From: JBGSTR01 sp963707135
GTDB taxonomy: Bacteria; Pseudomonadota; Gammaproteobacteria; Chromatiales; Chromatiaceae
Length of the DNA stretch: 64,000 nt
Assembly: GCA_963707135.1 (NCBI GenBank)
Contig: CAVPOY010000044.1
Coordinates: forward strand, 1 to 64,000
Direction: 5' to 3'
In this document: piece by piece, positions 46,509 to 54,246 of the stretch
Layout: every line of letters begins with the position of its first letter
Position numbering within the stretch: position 1 is the first letter of the stretch
Made by a program: the position numbers and the translations under genes
The notes under the pieces: generated by a model
Database searches by the model: none
The model's input: the letters and a program-made list of their open reading frames with translations, nothing else
What the model was told of the DNA's origin: nothing

Positions 46509-47033
46509 ATGGATCTTTACAACATCCAGAACTTGCTTGCCGATTTCTTTTTGTTTCTCCTCCCTCTTGGAATTCTGGAAAACAGGGTGGCTGGTCTCGC
46601 GACAATTTGCGCTTTGTCGCTAATGTTTGTGCGAGGCATAGAACTACTCAAGTGTGCTTCCTTCGCATTCTTTTTCCTGGGTGGAGCAGCAGTTTCTCAT
46701 CTGCAATGGATGATTCTCTCTGAACGCGACCCGACAGAGGTTGGCTGGACCATACTTGCGACTATTGCTTTAGTTTCCGTAACTAGTGTTATGGGGGCTC
46801 TTTTTGGCTGGAAGTACAGAAAAAAAGAGAAACTGATACCTATCATAATATTTATGACGATCGTGCTCGCTATTTTTCAGTTTAGCGGTATTCCGTACCA
46901 AGTATTAAACTGGTATGCCAGGGTTTATGCTATCGTTTGCTTAACTGCTCCATTATTTTTAGTTTTTCGAGGTCCAAAGAAAAGCGAGGAACAGGCCCAA
47001 CTCCGAGCAATTCCATCGCGCGGACGTCGATGA
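46509..47033 (+). CDS. AT-rich orphan membrane protein
   Basis: Hypothetical protein of 174 residues with five hydrophobic segments (LLADFFLFLLPLGILE, FAFFFLGGAAVSHLQWMIL, TILATIALVSVTSVMGALF, IPIIIFMTIVLAIFQF, VYAIVCLTAPLFLVF). Base composition is clearly lower in G+C than any neighbour, with AT-rich codons, which suggests transfer from another genome. It sits between IS3 remnants and a broken gene. The last residues (AIPSRGRR) already belong to the GC-rich neighbour, so its original C-terminus may be missing. No family is recognised. Confidence 0.6.
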   Translation: MDLYNIQNLLADFFLFLLPLGILENRVAGLATICALSLMFVRGIELLKCASFAFFFLGGAAVSHLQWMILSERDPTEVGWTILATIALVSVTSVMGALFGWKYRKKEKLIPIIIFMTIVLAIFQFSGIPYQVLNWYARVYAIVCLTAPLFLVFRGPKKSEEQAQLRAIPSRGRR

Positions 47034-47735
47034 GCGGGAGGATCCCGGGAAAGGCCACCACCATAACGATCCGTGGTCGCCGATGCGCTGCACGGTGGTC
47101 TACATCGGCACCGTGGCAATCGGCCTCACCGTCATCGAGATGTCAGAGGCTGCCGAGGCCCGATATGTGAACGGCGAATACGTTCGGCTGACCGATTTCG
47201 TCCCTAAGCGGCGCGGCCGGTACGTGCAGGACTATGGCTGGACCAGCACCCACGACTTCCCGACCGGGCGCCTCTGCCTCCAAGCCTACTCGCCGTACCC
47301 GCGGGCCATTTGGACGCAGAAGTGGCGAGAGACATCGTCCCGGAACCTTTCGGGCCGGATCCCGGCCATTGTTCGGGAGCTGGAGAAGACCACGGTCGAA
47401 ATCGCGCGGCTCGTCGAGGAGGGAGAGCGCCAGGCGGAGATCGAGCGCCGGCGCTGGGAGGCTCAGCACGAGCAGTGGCGCCGCGAAGAGGAGGCGCACG
47501 GCGGGCTGCGAAGGCACTGAAGGACAGCAAAGAGGAACTGCTCCAGGTCATTGTTGCCTGGGCGGAGGCGAAGCGACTCGAGGCGTTCTTCGCCGACGCC
47601 GAACGCCGAGCGCAGGATTTACCTGACGAGCAACGTGAGCGCACAATAGGGCGGCTTCGACAGGCGCGCGCCCTGTTCGGCAGCACCGATGCGCTGGAGC
47701 GATTCGATGCATGGCGAGCGCCGGAGGAGCGATAA
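47011..47735 (+). pseudogene. 5'-truncated, frameshifted hypothetical gene
   Basis: Coding character starts abruptly at about 47011 (FHRADVDEREDPGKGHHH) in frame with ATG 47083, with no proper start, and continues through YVRLTDFVPKRRGRYVQDYG and a charged coiled coil (EIARLVEEGERQAEIERRR). The frame breaks at about 47495 by two extra bases (GAGGCGCACGGCGG). The next frame continues the coiled coil (KALKDSKEELLQVIVAWAEA) to the stop at 47735. I take it as one gene that lost its 5' end at the junction with the AT-rich ORF. I recognise no family; such charged proteins are frequent on mobile elements. Confidence 0.55.
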
Positions 47736-48270
47736 AATCGGCCTGAATTCAAGCCAAATATTCAGCCGAATCGATCTGGGGGTATCCATGGGGGCATATC
47801 AAGCGTTTAGCACTATAAGCTCTTGATTTATAGTCGATGTGATTGTCGCCACCACCACCACAAAACCTAACCATTCTCGGTCGGGTTTTTTTATGCCCGC
47901 TCGCGCGGAACTCCTCGAACCATTTGGGGTTCCAGCGGACGGCTGCGGACTCGCCTCCCGGCTCCCTACCCCCTCCGCGGGCCCCTTCCCACTCTCTCCT
48001 GGCCCTTTTTCTCTCCCCGGCCTGGCCTTCCTACGGCGACTCGAAGTCCACAATCGCGAAAATTTTTATCCAAAAGAATCAGTGCATTATCCGCGGACTG
48101 ATCGTTGCGGTTTCGTTCGGGCATTGGGTAGCGGAGGGGAATTGGCATACAGACGTAGCGCGCCGCCAAAGGGGGGACCGGCGCAGGTCAGTACTGGCGG
48201 ACCTGGACAGGTGCGTGCCCTCGCGAAACGATGCGCATATCCCTCCGCTCTAACGCCGGACGTTCGCGGC
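47736..48270. other. Intergenic stretch between broken gene and murB
   Basis: No gene is supported. It contains a short near-repeat (GGGGGTATCCAT then GGGGGCAT, about 47777-47797), an imperfect inverted repeat around 47798-47828 and the terminator at 47864. Such GGGGGTAT motifs resemble integrase arm-site sequences near genomic islands, but no integrase is present; this link is speculative. Confidence 0.4.
47864..47892 (+). terminator. Intrinsic terminator-like hairpin
   Basis: AACC-TA-ACC, a loop, GGT-CG-GGTT, then a run of seven T (47886-47892). The stem has a 2+2 internal loop. The plus-strand orientation suits the broken gene ending at 47735 or a lost upstream gene. Confidence 0.6.
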
Positions 48271-49294
48271 TCACACGATCACCGGCTCCGGTTCCAACCG
48301 GACGCCGAACGCTTCCGCCACCTTGTCCTGCACCTCCCGCGCCATGGCCAGGATCTCGGCCCCGGTCGCGCCGCCGCGGTTGACGAGTACCAGTGCCTGT
48401 TTCTCGTAGACGCCGGCTCGGCCCCGCGTGGCGCCCTTCAGGCCCACCGCTTCGATCAGCCACCCGGCTGCGAGCTTGACGCTCCCGCCTGGCTGCGGAT
48501 AGCCGACAACCGCAGGGTACCGCGCGATGAGCGCCTGGTGCTGCCTCGCACGAGACGACCGGGTTCTTGAAGAAGCTGCCGGCGTTGCCGATGACCGCGG
48601 GGTCGGGCAGCTTGCGGCGTCGGATCGCCACCACGGCATCGAAGATCGCGCGCGCATCCGGTCGCGCGACGCCCTGCTCCTTCAGTTCCCGGGCAACGTC
48701 CGCGTAGCCTTCCACCGGCCGCCAACGCTTGGGCAGCGCGAGCGTCACCGATAGGATCAGGAGGTGGCCGGCCAGCGCACGCTTGAACAGGCTGTCGCGA
48801 TAGCCGAACGCGCATTCGGCGGCCGTCATGCGGACGAGTCGCTGGGAGGCGAAATCCCAAGCCGCCAGCGAGTCGAAACGCTGGGCCAGCTCCAGGCCGT
48901 AAGCGCCGATGTTCTGGACCGGCGCGGCGCCACAACTGCCAGGAATGAGCGCCAGGTTCTCGAGCCCGGGGCGTCCCATCGCCAGAAGCCGCTCGACGGT
49001 CGCGTGCCAGTTCTCGCCGGCGCCGACCTCCACGAGCCAGGCGTCGCCCGCTTCGCCAAGCTCCCGCAAACCCGGGACCTCCACCTTGATTACCAAGCCG
49101 TCGAAATCGCGGGTCAGCAGCAGGTTGCTGCCGCCGCCGAGCACCAGCCGCGGCAGCCCAGCGAGCCGGGGATCGGCAGTCAGTGCGGCGAGATCGTCGG
49201 CGCTGCGCACGCGGCAAAACCAGCGCGCCCGCGCCTCGACGCCGAAGGTGTTCAATCCGCGCAAGGGATACTGTTCGTGCAATCTCGGCAGCAT
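48271..49294 (-). CDS. murB: UDP-N-acetylmuramate dehydrogenase, frameshifted near 48550
   Basis: FAD-dependent reductase of peptidoglycan precursor synthesis (UDP-GlcNAc-enolpyruvate to UDP-MurNAc), about 340 residues as expected. The start HEQYPLRGLNTFGVEARARW, the FAD-binding LVLGGGSNLLL, IPGSCGAAPVQNIGAYG, ECAFGYRDSLFK and IGNAGSFFKNPVVS are diagnostic. The frame breaks right after this last motif (TCGTGCGAGGCAGC, about 48550). One base fewer continues RQHQALIARYPAVVGYPQ and ends LEPEPVIV. An essential gene broken in this way favours a sequence error. It stands alone in a region of mobile-element debris. Confidence 0.88.
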
Positions 49295-49439
49295 CGGCAG
49301 ACTAGGCGTCGGTTCTTAGCCAAATATGCATGGGGAAGCTCACGCTCCATTCTATCGTCCCAGTGCAACCCCCCAGCGTAAACTCCGGCTCGGGCGCGAT
49401 GCCCGCGCAAGTCCCTGTCCAAGGAGATCACCTTCGCCC

Positions 49440-49525
49440 AGGACTTCATCGACACCCTGGTGCTCGAAGACCATCCACACCGCCCGCTTCTGGTCCTCCG
49501 CGGAATATCTCGTCGACTTGTTCAT
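49440..49525 (-). pseudogene. IS3-type OrfA, N-terminal remnant
   Basis: ATG 49525 opens MNKSTRYSAEDQKRAVWMVF, the start of an IS3-group OrfA. After about 29 residues (EHQGVDEVLGE) the similarity stops and no further transposase sequence is seen. It is a different OrfA type from the remnant ending at 46054, so the two are likely separate insertions. A short inverted repeat (about 49530-49557) lies upstream. Confidence 0.6.
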
Positions 49526-49714
49526 GACTCTATCCTCTCAAGGATCAGAGTCTCCGGAATAGCCGGGGCGGTTCACCAGCACCCTTCCGTCCGGCGCCCC
49601 AATCACTCACTCGTGAGTGACCGGTTGACTCACACGACCGACCCCAGGCAACACCCTGGGGCTCCAGGTGCGGCGGCTACCTCAAACGGAGGCGGAAGTC
49701 CCGTCCGTTCCCCC

Positions 49715-49720
49715 TATAAT
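49715..49720 (+). promoter_or_regulatory. Putative -10 box for the second DUF900 gene
   Basis: A perfect TATAAT stands out in GC-rich surroundings 37 bases before the ATG at 49758. No clear TTGACA lies 17 bases upstream, so the -35 element is weak or activator-dependent. Confidence 0.45.
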
Positions 49721-49757
49721 GCGGCGGCATATGGCAACCCGGCGAGACGTGGAACCG

Positions 49758-51080
49758 ATGTATCAGCGACTGACGAAGCCCTTGGCCCTGTTTCTGGTGG
49801 TCGTCCTCCTCGGCGGGTGCGCCGCGAAGGGGCGTCTATTGATGCCCACGCCGACGCTTTACCTGTCCCCCGGGGGAGTGCCGGTCTACGCGCTGCCCCC
49901 CGGCGAGCGGCGGCAACCGGATGTCGACCTCCTCTACATCACGGACCGGGAACCGGAGACGAATTCAGAGTCAGGCCTTCCCTACGGCGAGCAACGCGGC
50001 AGGCGCGTCATCTTTGGCTCGGCGACGGTCCGCATGACGCCGGATGTCACCTGGGAACGCCTGCTCCAGCAGAGCCGACTCAGGGACCGCACCCAGGAGG
50101 TGGATCTGGAGCTGGGTCCGGTCAGGCGGCTGGGTGAGTTTCCCCGCGAGCCCTACTTGATCAACCGCGTACCGTCCGGCGATGCGTTCCGCGACTCCGA
50201 CCAGATGGCGCAGCACCGTGCGGCGACCCAGCAGCTTCGTGCCGAGGTTCAGCGACGCCTCGCGCTTTCTTCTCGAAAGGAAATCCTGCTCTACGTGCAC
50301 GGGTTCAACGAGACTTTCGCATCCGCCGCCTTCACGACCGCGGAGCTCTGTCACTTCCTGGGACGCGAGCAGGTCTGCACGTTCTTCACCTGGCCCGCTT
50401 CGTCGTCGGGCAACTTCTTGACCTCCTACACGTCGACCACCGAATCGGCCACCTATTCGGTGGATCATCTGAAGAAGGCGATCCGCCTGCTCGCCCAGAC
50501 ACCGGGCGTCGAGCGCGTCCAGATCCTGGCGCACAGCCGCGGCACGGCCCTGACGCTCGACGCCGTTCAGCAGTTGTTTCTGGAAGCCATCGCGGCGGGC
50601 ATCGAGCCGATCGACGCCTACAAGATCGACAACATCGTGCTCCTGTCTCCGGACATCGATGTGGACATCGCCGGACAGAAGATCACCTCCTGGGTTTCCG
50701 ATCCGGACCTGGTCTCCGTCTGGCCAACCGGAAGGCTGCCGCGCGGAATCTCCGGCCGGCTGAGCCTCTATTCCTCGCCGGAGGATAGGGCGTTGCTGGT
50801 CTCGAGGATCCTCTTCCGGAGCCGCTTCCGGGCGGGTAGCCTGACGGCGAAGGACCTTTCGCCGCAGGCCCAGCAGTATCTCGAACGCTTGGGCAAGATC
50901 GATCTGATCACCTACGAGGGGAAACGAACGGATCTCTTCGGGCACGCCTACTTCACCAGCAATCCTGAGGTCAGCTCGGACCTCATCCAGATGATCCGCT
51001 ATGGGAAAAAGCTCGGCGAACCCGGCCGGCGTCTGATCAAGACAGGCTCGGCAACCTGGGAGTTTCCCCGCACCCCCTGA
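49758..51080 (+). CDS. DUF900 alpha/beta-hydrolase lipoprotein (copy 2)
   Basis: Intact envelope lipoprotein of 440 residues. The signal ends at the lipobox (ALFLVVVLLGGC). It is a clear paralogue of the gene at 15384 throughout its length: LLMPTPTLYLSPGG, DLLYITDREPETN, LYVHGFNETFASAAF, FFTWPASSSGNF, the nucleophile elbow ILAHSRGTAL and YEGKRTDLFGHAYFTSNP. ATG 49758 was chosen over 49668 and 49731 because it places the signal at the N-terminus. Unlike copy 1, it is not followed by channel genes; an SGNH esterase lipoprotein follows. The function is probably hydrolytic at the membrane surface; the substrate is unknown. Confidence 0.86.
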   Translation: MYQRLTKPLALFLVVVLLGGCAAKGRLLMPTPTLYLSPGGVPVYALPPGERRQPDVDLLYITDREPETNSESGLPYGEQRGRRVIFGSATVRMTPDVTWERLLQQSRLRDRTQEVDLELGPVRRLGEFPREPYLINRVPSGDAFRDSDQMAQHRAATQQLRAEVQRRLALSSRKEILLYVHGFNETFASAAFTTAELCHFLGREQVCTFFTWPASSSGNFLTSYTSTTESATYSVDHLKKAIRLLAQTPGVERVQILAHSRGTALTLDAVQQLFLEAIAAGIEPIDAYKIDNIVLLSPDIDVDIAGQKITSWVSDPDLVSVWPTGRLPRGISGRLSLYSSPEDRALLVSRILFRSRFRAGSLTAKDLSPQAQQYLERLGKIDLITYEGKRTDLFGHAYFTSNPEVSSDLIQMIRYGKKLGEPGRRLIKTGSATWEFPRTP

Positions 51081-51217
51081 CCACCGGCTCCGGATTGCCG
51101 AAACCGAGCGTGGGTCTCTTATCGCCGGGCGGCACGGGCGTTGAGGAGGGTCCGTAATCGACCGGCGATGCAACCTGAGTCACGCTTTTGCCGCCGCGAA
51201 CCAAGTACCAATGCGGC

Positions 51218-51895
51218 ATGGAGTCATCAAGGAATCGACCCAGGCCCACGCTCGGTGGCGAGTTCACCCCGAGGGCACGCGCTAGACTCGATCCCGCGCC
51301 TAGGCTCGGTTGCTTGTTGATCCTGCTGTTACTCGTCGGCTGCGGGAGGGAGGCGCGGCTGCCCGCCCTGGCCCCCGGTGCCGTGATCCTGGCGTTCGGC
51401 GACAGCCTCACCTACGGATCGGGGGCAAGGCCGGAGGAGAGCTACCCGGCAATTCTCGAAGCGACAAGCGGGCGGCGCGTTGTCAACGCCGGGATTCCCG
51501 GAGAAGAGACCGGCGCCGGGCTTGCACGTCTCGACGACGTGCTGGACGAGGTCGATCCGCAGCTCGTGATCCTCGGCCATGGCGGAAACGACATGATCCG
51601 AAAGCGGGATCTGACCGAGACCGAGGCGAACCTGCGTCAGATGGTGCAGCAAGTCCGAGATCGCGGTGCGTCCGCTATCCTGCTCGGAGTCCCGAAGCCG
51701 GGGATCTTTCTCGGGACTCATCCTATGTACGAACGTGTCGCCGAGTCCCTCGGCGTCCCTCTGGAGGCAGAGGCGCTCGAGGACATACTGGGGGATAGAA
51801 CACTCAAGGCCGACCCGCTGCACCCTAACGCCGCCGGCTACCGGGTGTTGGCCGAGGCCGTCTACCGTCTGCTAGCCGAAATCGGGGCGTTGTGA
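51218..51895 (+). CDS. SGNH/GDSL-family esterase lipoprotein (TesA-like)
   Basis: Predicted esterase or lysophospholipase of about 225 residues. Block I is AFGDSLTYGSGARPEESYP with the catalytic Ser, block III is ILGHGGNDMIRK, and the Asp-His pair is DPLHPNAAGY. A lipoprotein-like segment (LGCLLILLLLVGC) precedes the domain, so the enzyme should sit in the envelope. The start is uncertain: ATG 51218 is used here, TTG 51188 is possible, and both leave an unusually long basic leader before the hydrophobic core. It lies about 140 bases after another envelope hydrolase. Confidence 0.82.
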   Translation: MESSRNRPRPTLGGEFTPRARARLDPAPRLGCLLILLLLVGCGREARLPALAPGAVILAFGDSLTYGSGARPEESYPAILEATSGRRVVNAGIPGEETGAGLARLDDVLDEVDPQLVILGHGGNDMIRKRDLTETEANLRQMVQQVRDRGASAILLGVPKPGIFLGTHPMYERVAESLGVPLEAEALEDILGDRTLKADPLHPNAAGYRVLAEAVYRLLAEIGAL

Positions 51896-52083
51896 GTCTT
51901 TCCTGGCGACGCGGAACTGCGCCGGACGCGCACCCGCCAAACGACCGCGCCGGCGAAACGCTGGTAGAATCCGGGCTCCCTGCCACCCAGGAACGCACCG
52001 GTGTCATCCGTCGCCCACGCAGCCGATGAGCACCACGGAAGCCTTACTCGATTTTTCAGTGCCCCTGCCGGAGAAGCCCCGCG

Positions 52084-53175
52084 GTGCCCAACGCAGCCCC
52101 TGACAGCCATTCGCTGTCACCAGCGATCCGAGACGTCGATTTTTCACACAAGATCACCGAGTCACCGATGATTTTCGTGACCGGGGCTTCCCGTTCGGGC
52201 ACTACCATGCTGGCCCGGATATTCGGCGGCCACACCTCGGTCCTCGCGCTACAGGAACTGCACTATTTCGGTGATCTCTACGACCCATCCGCCGAATTGC
52301 GGCCCCTTCCGGAAGGCGAGCTGACACGGCTGGCCGGGATCATCATCGCCCGGCATTCCCGTAACTTGTGGGCCGGAAAGCCGACAGAAGCCGAACGGAT
52401 CGAGGCCGAGAAGGCCGTGGCCAGGCTCGCCGCGGACGAGCGGAACGCGGCGGGGGTGTTCGCGGCCGCTGTCAAACAGCTTGCGCACGGTGCCGGCAAG
52501 CAGATCGCGTGCGAACAGACCCCCCGCAATATCTTCTACGCCCGAAGGCTCCTGGACCTCTACCCGGAGGCCCGGATCGTGCACATCGTCAGAGACCCGC
52601 GCGCGGTGCTCGCATCTCAGAAGAACCGATGGACCATGAGAAGTCATGGCGCGACCCATCTCCCCGTTTCCGAGATGGTCCGAAACCGGGTCAATTACCA
52701 TCCGGTTACCATGGGCAAGCTCTGGGTAAGGGCCAACGAGGAGGCGTTGCGCCTCGCCGACCACCCCAGGTTCACGCTTGTCCGGTTTGAGGACCTCGCC
52801 ACGGCGCCGGAGCAGGAGACGGCGCGGCTCTGCGAGTTTCTGGGGCTGGAGTTCCAGCCCCCGATGCTGCTGGACCTGCCTCAATGGGGCTCGTCGAATG
52901 CCGATCACACCAGCGCCCAACGCGGTATCTCGAAGGAGGCCGTCGACCGCTGGAGCAGCGTCCTGTCTTCAGGCGAGGCACTGATCTGCGAGAAGGTCAC
53001 GGCCGATCTGATGGGCCGCTTCGGCTACACCGCGCGCGTCCTCGGCAACAGCAGTGGACTGCGCGCCATACCGAGCCTATTGGCCTACCCGTTTCACGTC
53101 CTCGGCGTCGTGGCAATGAATCCAAAACGGGCGTGGACCCAGTTGCGCGCGTTGCGCTCGCGGCTGCCCGGATGA
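52084..53175 (+). CDS. PAPS-dependent sulfotransferase family protein
   Basis: Protein of 363 residues with both PAPS-binding signatures: the 5'-phosphosulfate loop MIFVTGASRSGTTMLARIFG and the 3'-phosphate element ARIVHIVRDPRAVLASQKNRW. The start is GTG 52084; ATG 52168 just before the PAPS loop would remove the N-terminal leader. These enzymes transfer sulfate to carbohydrate, lipid or protein acceptors. A hydrophobic stretch near residue 325 (IPSLLAYPFHVLGVVAM) could associate with the membrane. It overlaps the DUF815 gene by ATGA. A link to the surface polysaccharide genes at 40-45 kb is possible but not shown. Confidence 0.85.
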   Translation: MPNAAPDSHSLSPAIRDVDFSHKITESPMIFVTGASRSGTTMLARIFGGHTSVLALQELHYFGDLYDPSAELRPLPEGELTRLAGIIIARHSRNLWAGKPTEAERIEAEKAVARLAADERNAAGVFAAAVKQLAHGAGKQIACEQTPRNIFYARRLLDLYPEARIVHIVRDPRAVLASQKNRWTMRSHGATHLPVSEMVRNRVNYHPVTMGKLWVRANEEALRLADHPRFTLVRFEDLATAPEQETARLCEFLGLEFQPPMLLDLPQWGSSNADHTSAQRGISKEAVDRWSSVLSSGEALICEKVTADLMGRFGYTARVLGNSSGLRAIPSLLAYPFHVLGVVAMNPKRAWTQLRALRSRLPG

Positions 53176-54107
53176 CGCACGGCGCAAGCCCCGAGCTTGC
53201 ACCTGCACCCCCGCTGGACCTGAACGCGAATGGAGATCAGGTGCACGATATCGAGCGGCTGATAGCCCGCGCCGAGACCCTGCTCGAACGCATCGAGCGG
53301 CTGCTCCCCGTCGGCCCGGACACTCCCGACTGGAGCGCGGAGGCATTCCGCTGGCGGCGGGACGGCGGACGCGGCTGGCTGCAAGCCGTGAATTCACCTC
53401 ACCGCATAGGGCTCGACGACCTGCTCTGTCTGGAGCGCCAGAAGGCGGAAATCACCCGCAACACCCGGCAATTCCTGGACGGGCGCGGCGCCAACAATCT
53501 CCTGCTGTGGGGGTCCCGGGGAACCGGTAAGTCGTCGCTGATCAAGGCGGCGTTCAATGCCCTGCGCGGCGCCGGGTTGCGCCTGATCGAGGTCGACAAG
53601 GACGACCTGACCGACCTGCCGGATATCGTCGACCTAGTCGGGGAACGCCCTGAACGGTACATCATCTACTGCGACGACCTGTCCTTCGAGGCCGGCGAGT
53701 CTGGTTACAAGGCCCTGAAGGCGACCCTGGAAGGCTCGATCAGTGCCGCCCCGGAAAACCTGCTGGTCTACGCCACCTCGAACCGTCGGCACCTGATGCC
53801 CGAATTTCAGTCGGAGAATCGCGAGGCGCAAATCCTCGACGGCGAGATTCATCACGGGGAATCTGTCGAGGAGAAGATCTCGCTGTCGGACCGCTTCGGC
53901 CTTTGGATCCCCTTTCACCCCTTCAACCAGGCGCAATACCTGTCGGTGGCGCTTCATTGGCTGCGGCGGCTGGGGTGCCCCGCCCCGGATGGGGAGAGCG
54001 TGGAGCGCGCCGCGCTCCAGTGGGCCCTGCGCCGCGGCTCGCGCAGCGGCCGCACCGCCTGGCAGTTCGCGCGCGACTGGGCGGGGCGGTCGGAGATCAC
54101 GCGGTAG
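53172..54107 (+). CDS. DUF815 AAA+ ATPase
   Basis: Cytoplasmic ATPase of 311 residues in the DUF815 (PF05673) family. Walker A is LLWGSRGTGKSSLIKAAF, Walker B is YIIYCDDLSFEAGESGYKAL, and ENLLVYATSNRRHLMPEF is the sensor-type segment characteristic of the family. A helical N-terminal region (about 1-75) precedes it. Its ATG overlaps the sulfotransferase stop (ATGA), so the pair is translationally coupled. The function of DUF815 is not established. Confidence 0.88.
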   Translation: MTHGASPELAPAPPLDLNANGDQVHDIERLIARAETLLERIERLLPVGPDTPDWSAEAFRWRRDGGRGWLQAVNSPHRIGLDDLLCLERQKAEITRNTRQFLDGRGANNLLLWGSRGTGKSSLIKAAFNALRGAGLRLIEVDKDDLTDLPDIVDLVGERPERYIIYCDDLSFEAGESGYKALKATLEGSISAAPENLLVYATSNRRHLMPEFQSENREAQILDGEIHHGESVEEKISLSDRFGLWIPFHPFNQAQYLSVALHWLRRLGCPAPDGESVERAALQWALRRGSRSGRTAWQFARDWAGRSEITR

Positions 54108-54246
54108 CGAGTGACCGTTGACACGGCGAGCGGCACGCCCGCCTCGCGCCTTTGCGTGTGCGGCGCAACTGGTGCATAGTCTCGACGCACTTTTTTTAGA
54201 CGCACCGCCCTTGCACCGCGATCGGAGACACAGCGGAGAACCGTAG

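Noticed and set aside
47777..47797. GGGGGTAT-type near-repeat as an integrase attachment site
   Set aside because: No integrase, tRNA target or second copy of the site is seen; too short to support.
49971..51173. 400-codon minus-strand open frame
   Set aside because: Antisense to the second DUF900 gene, which has a lipobox and catalytic motifs.
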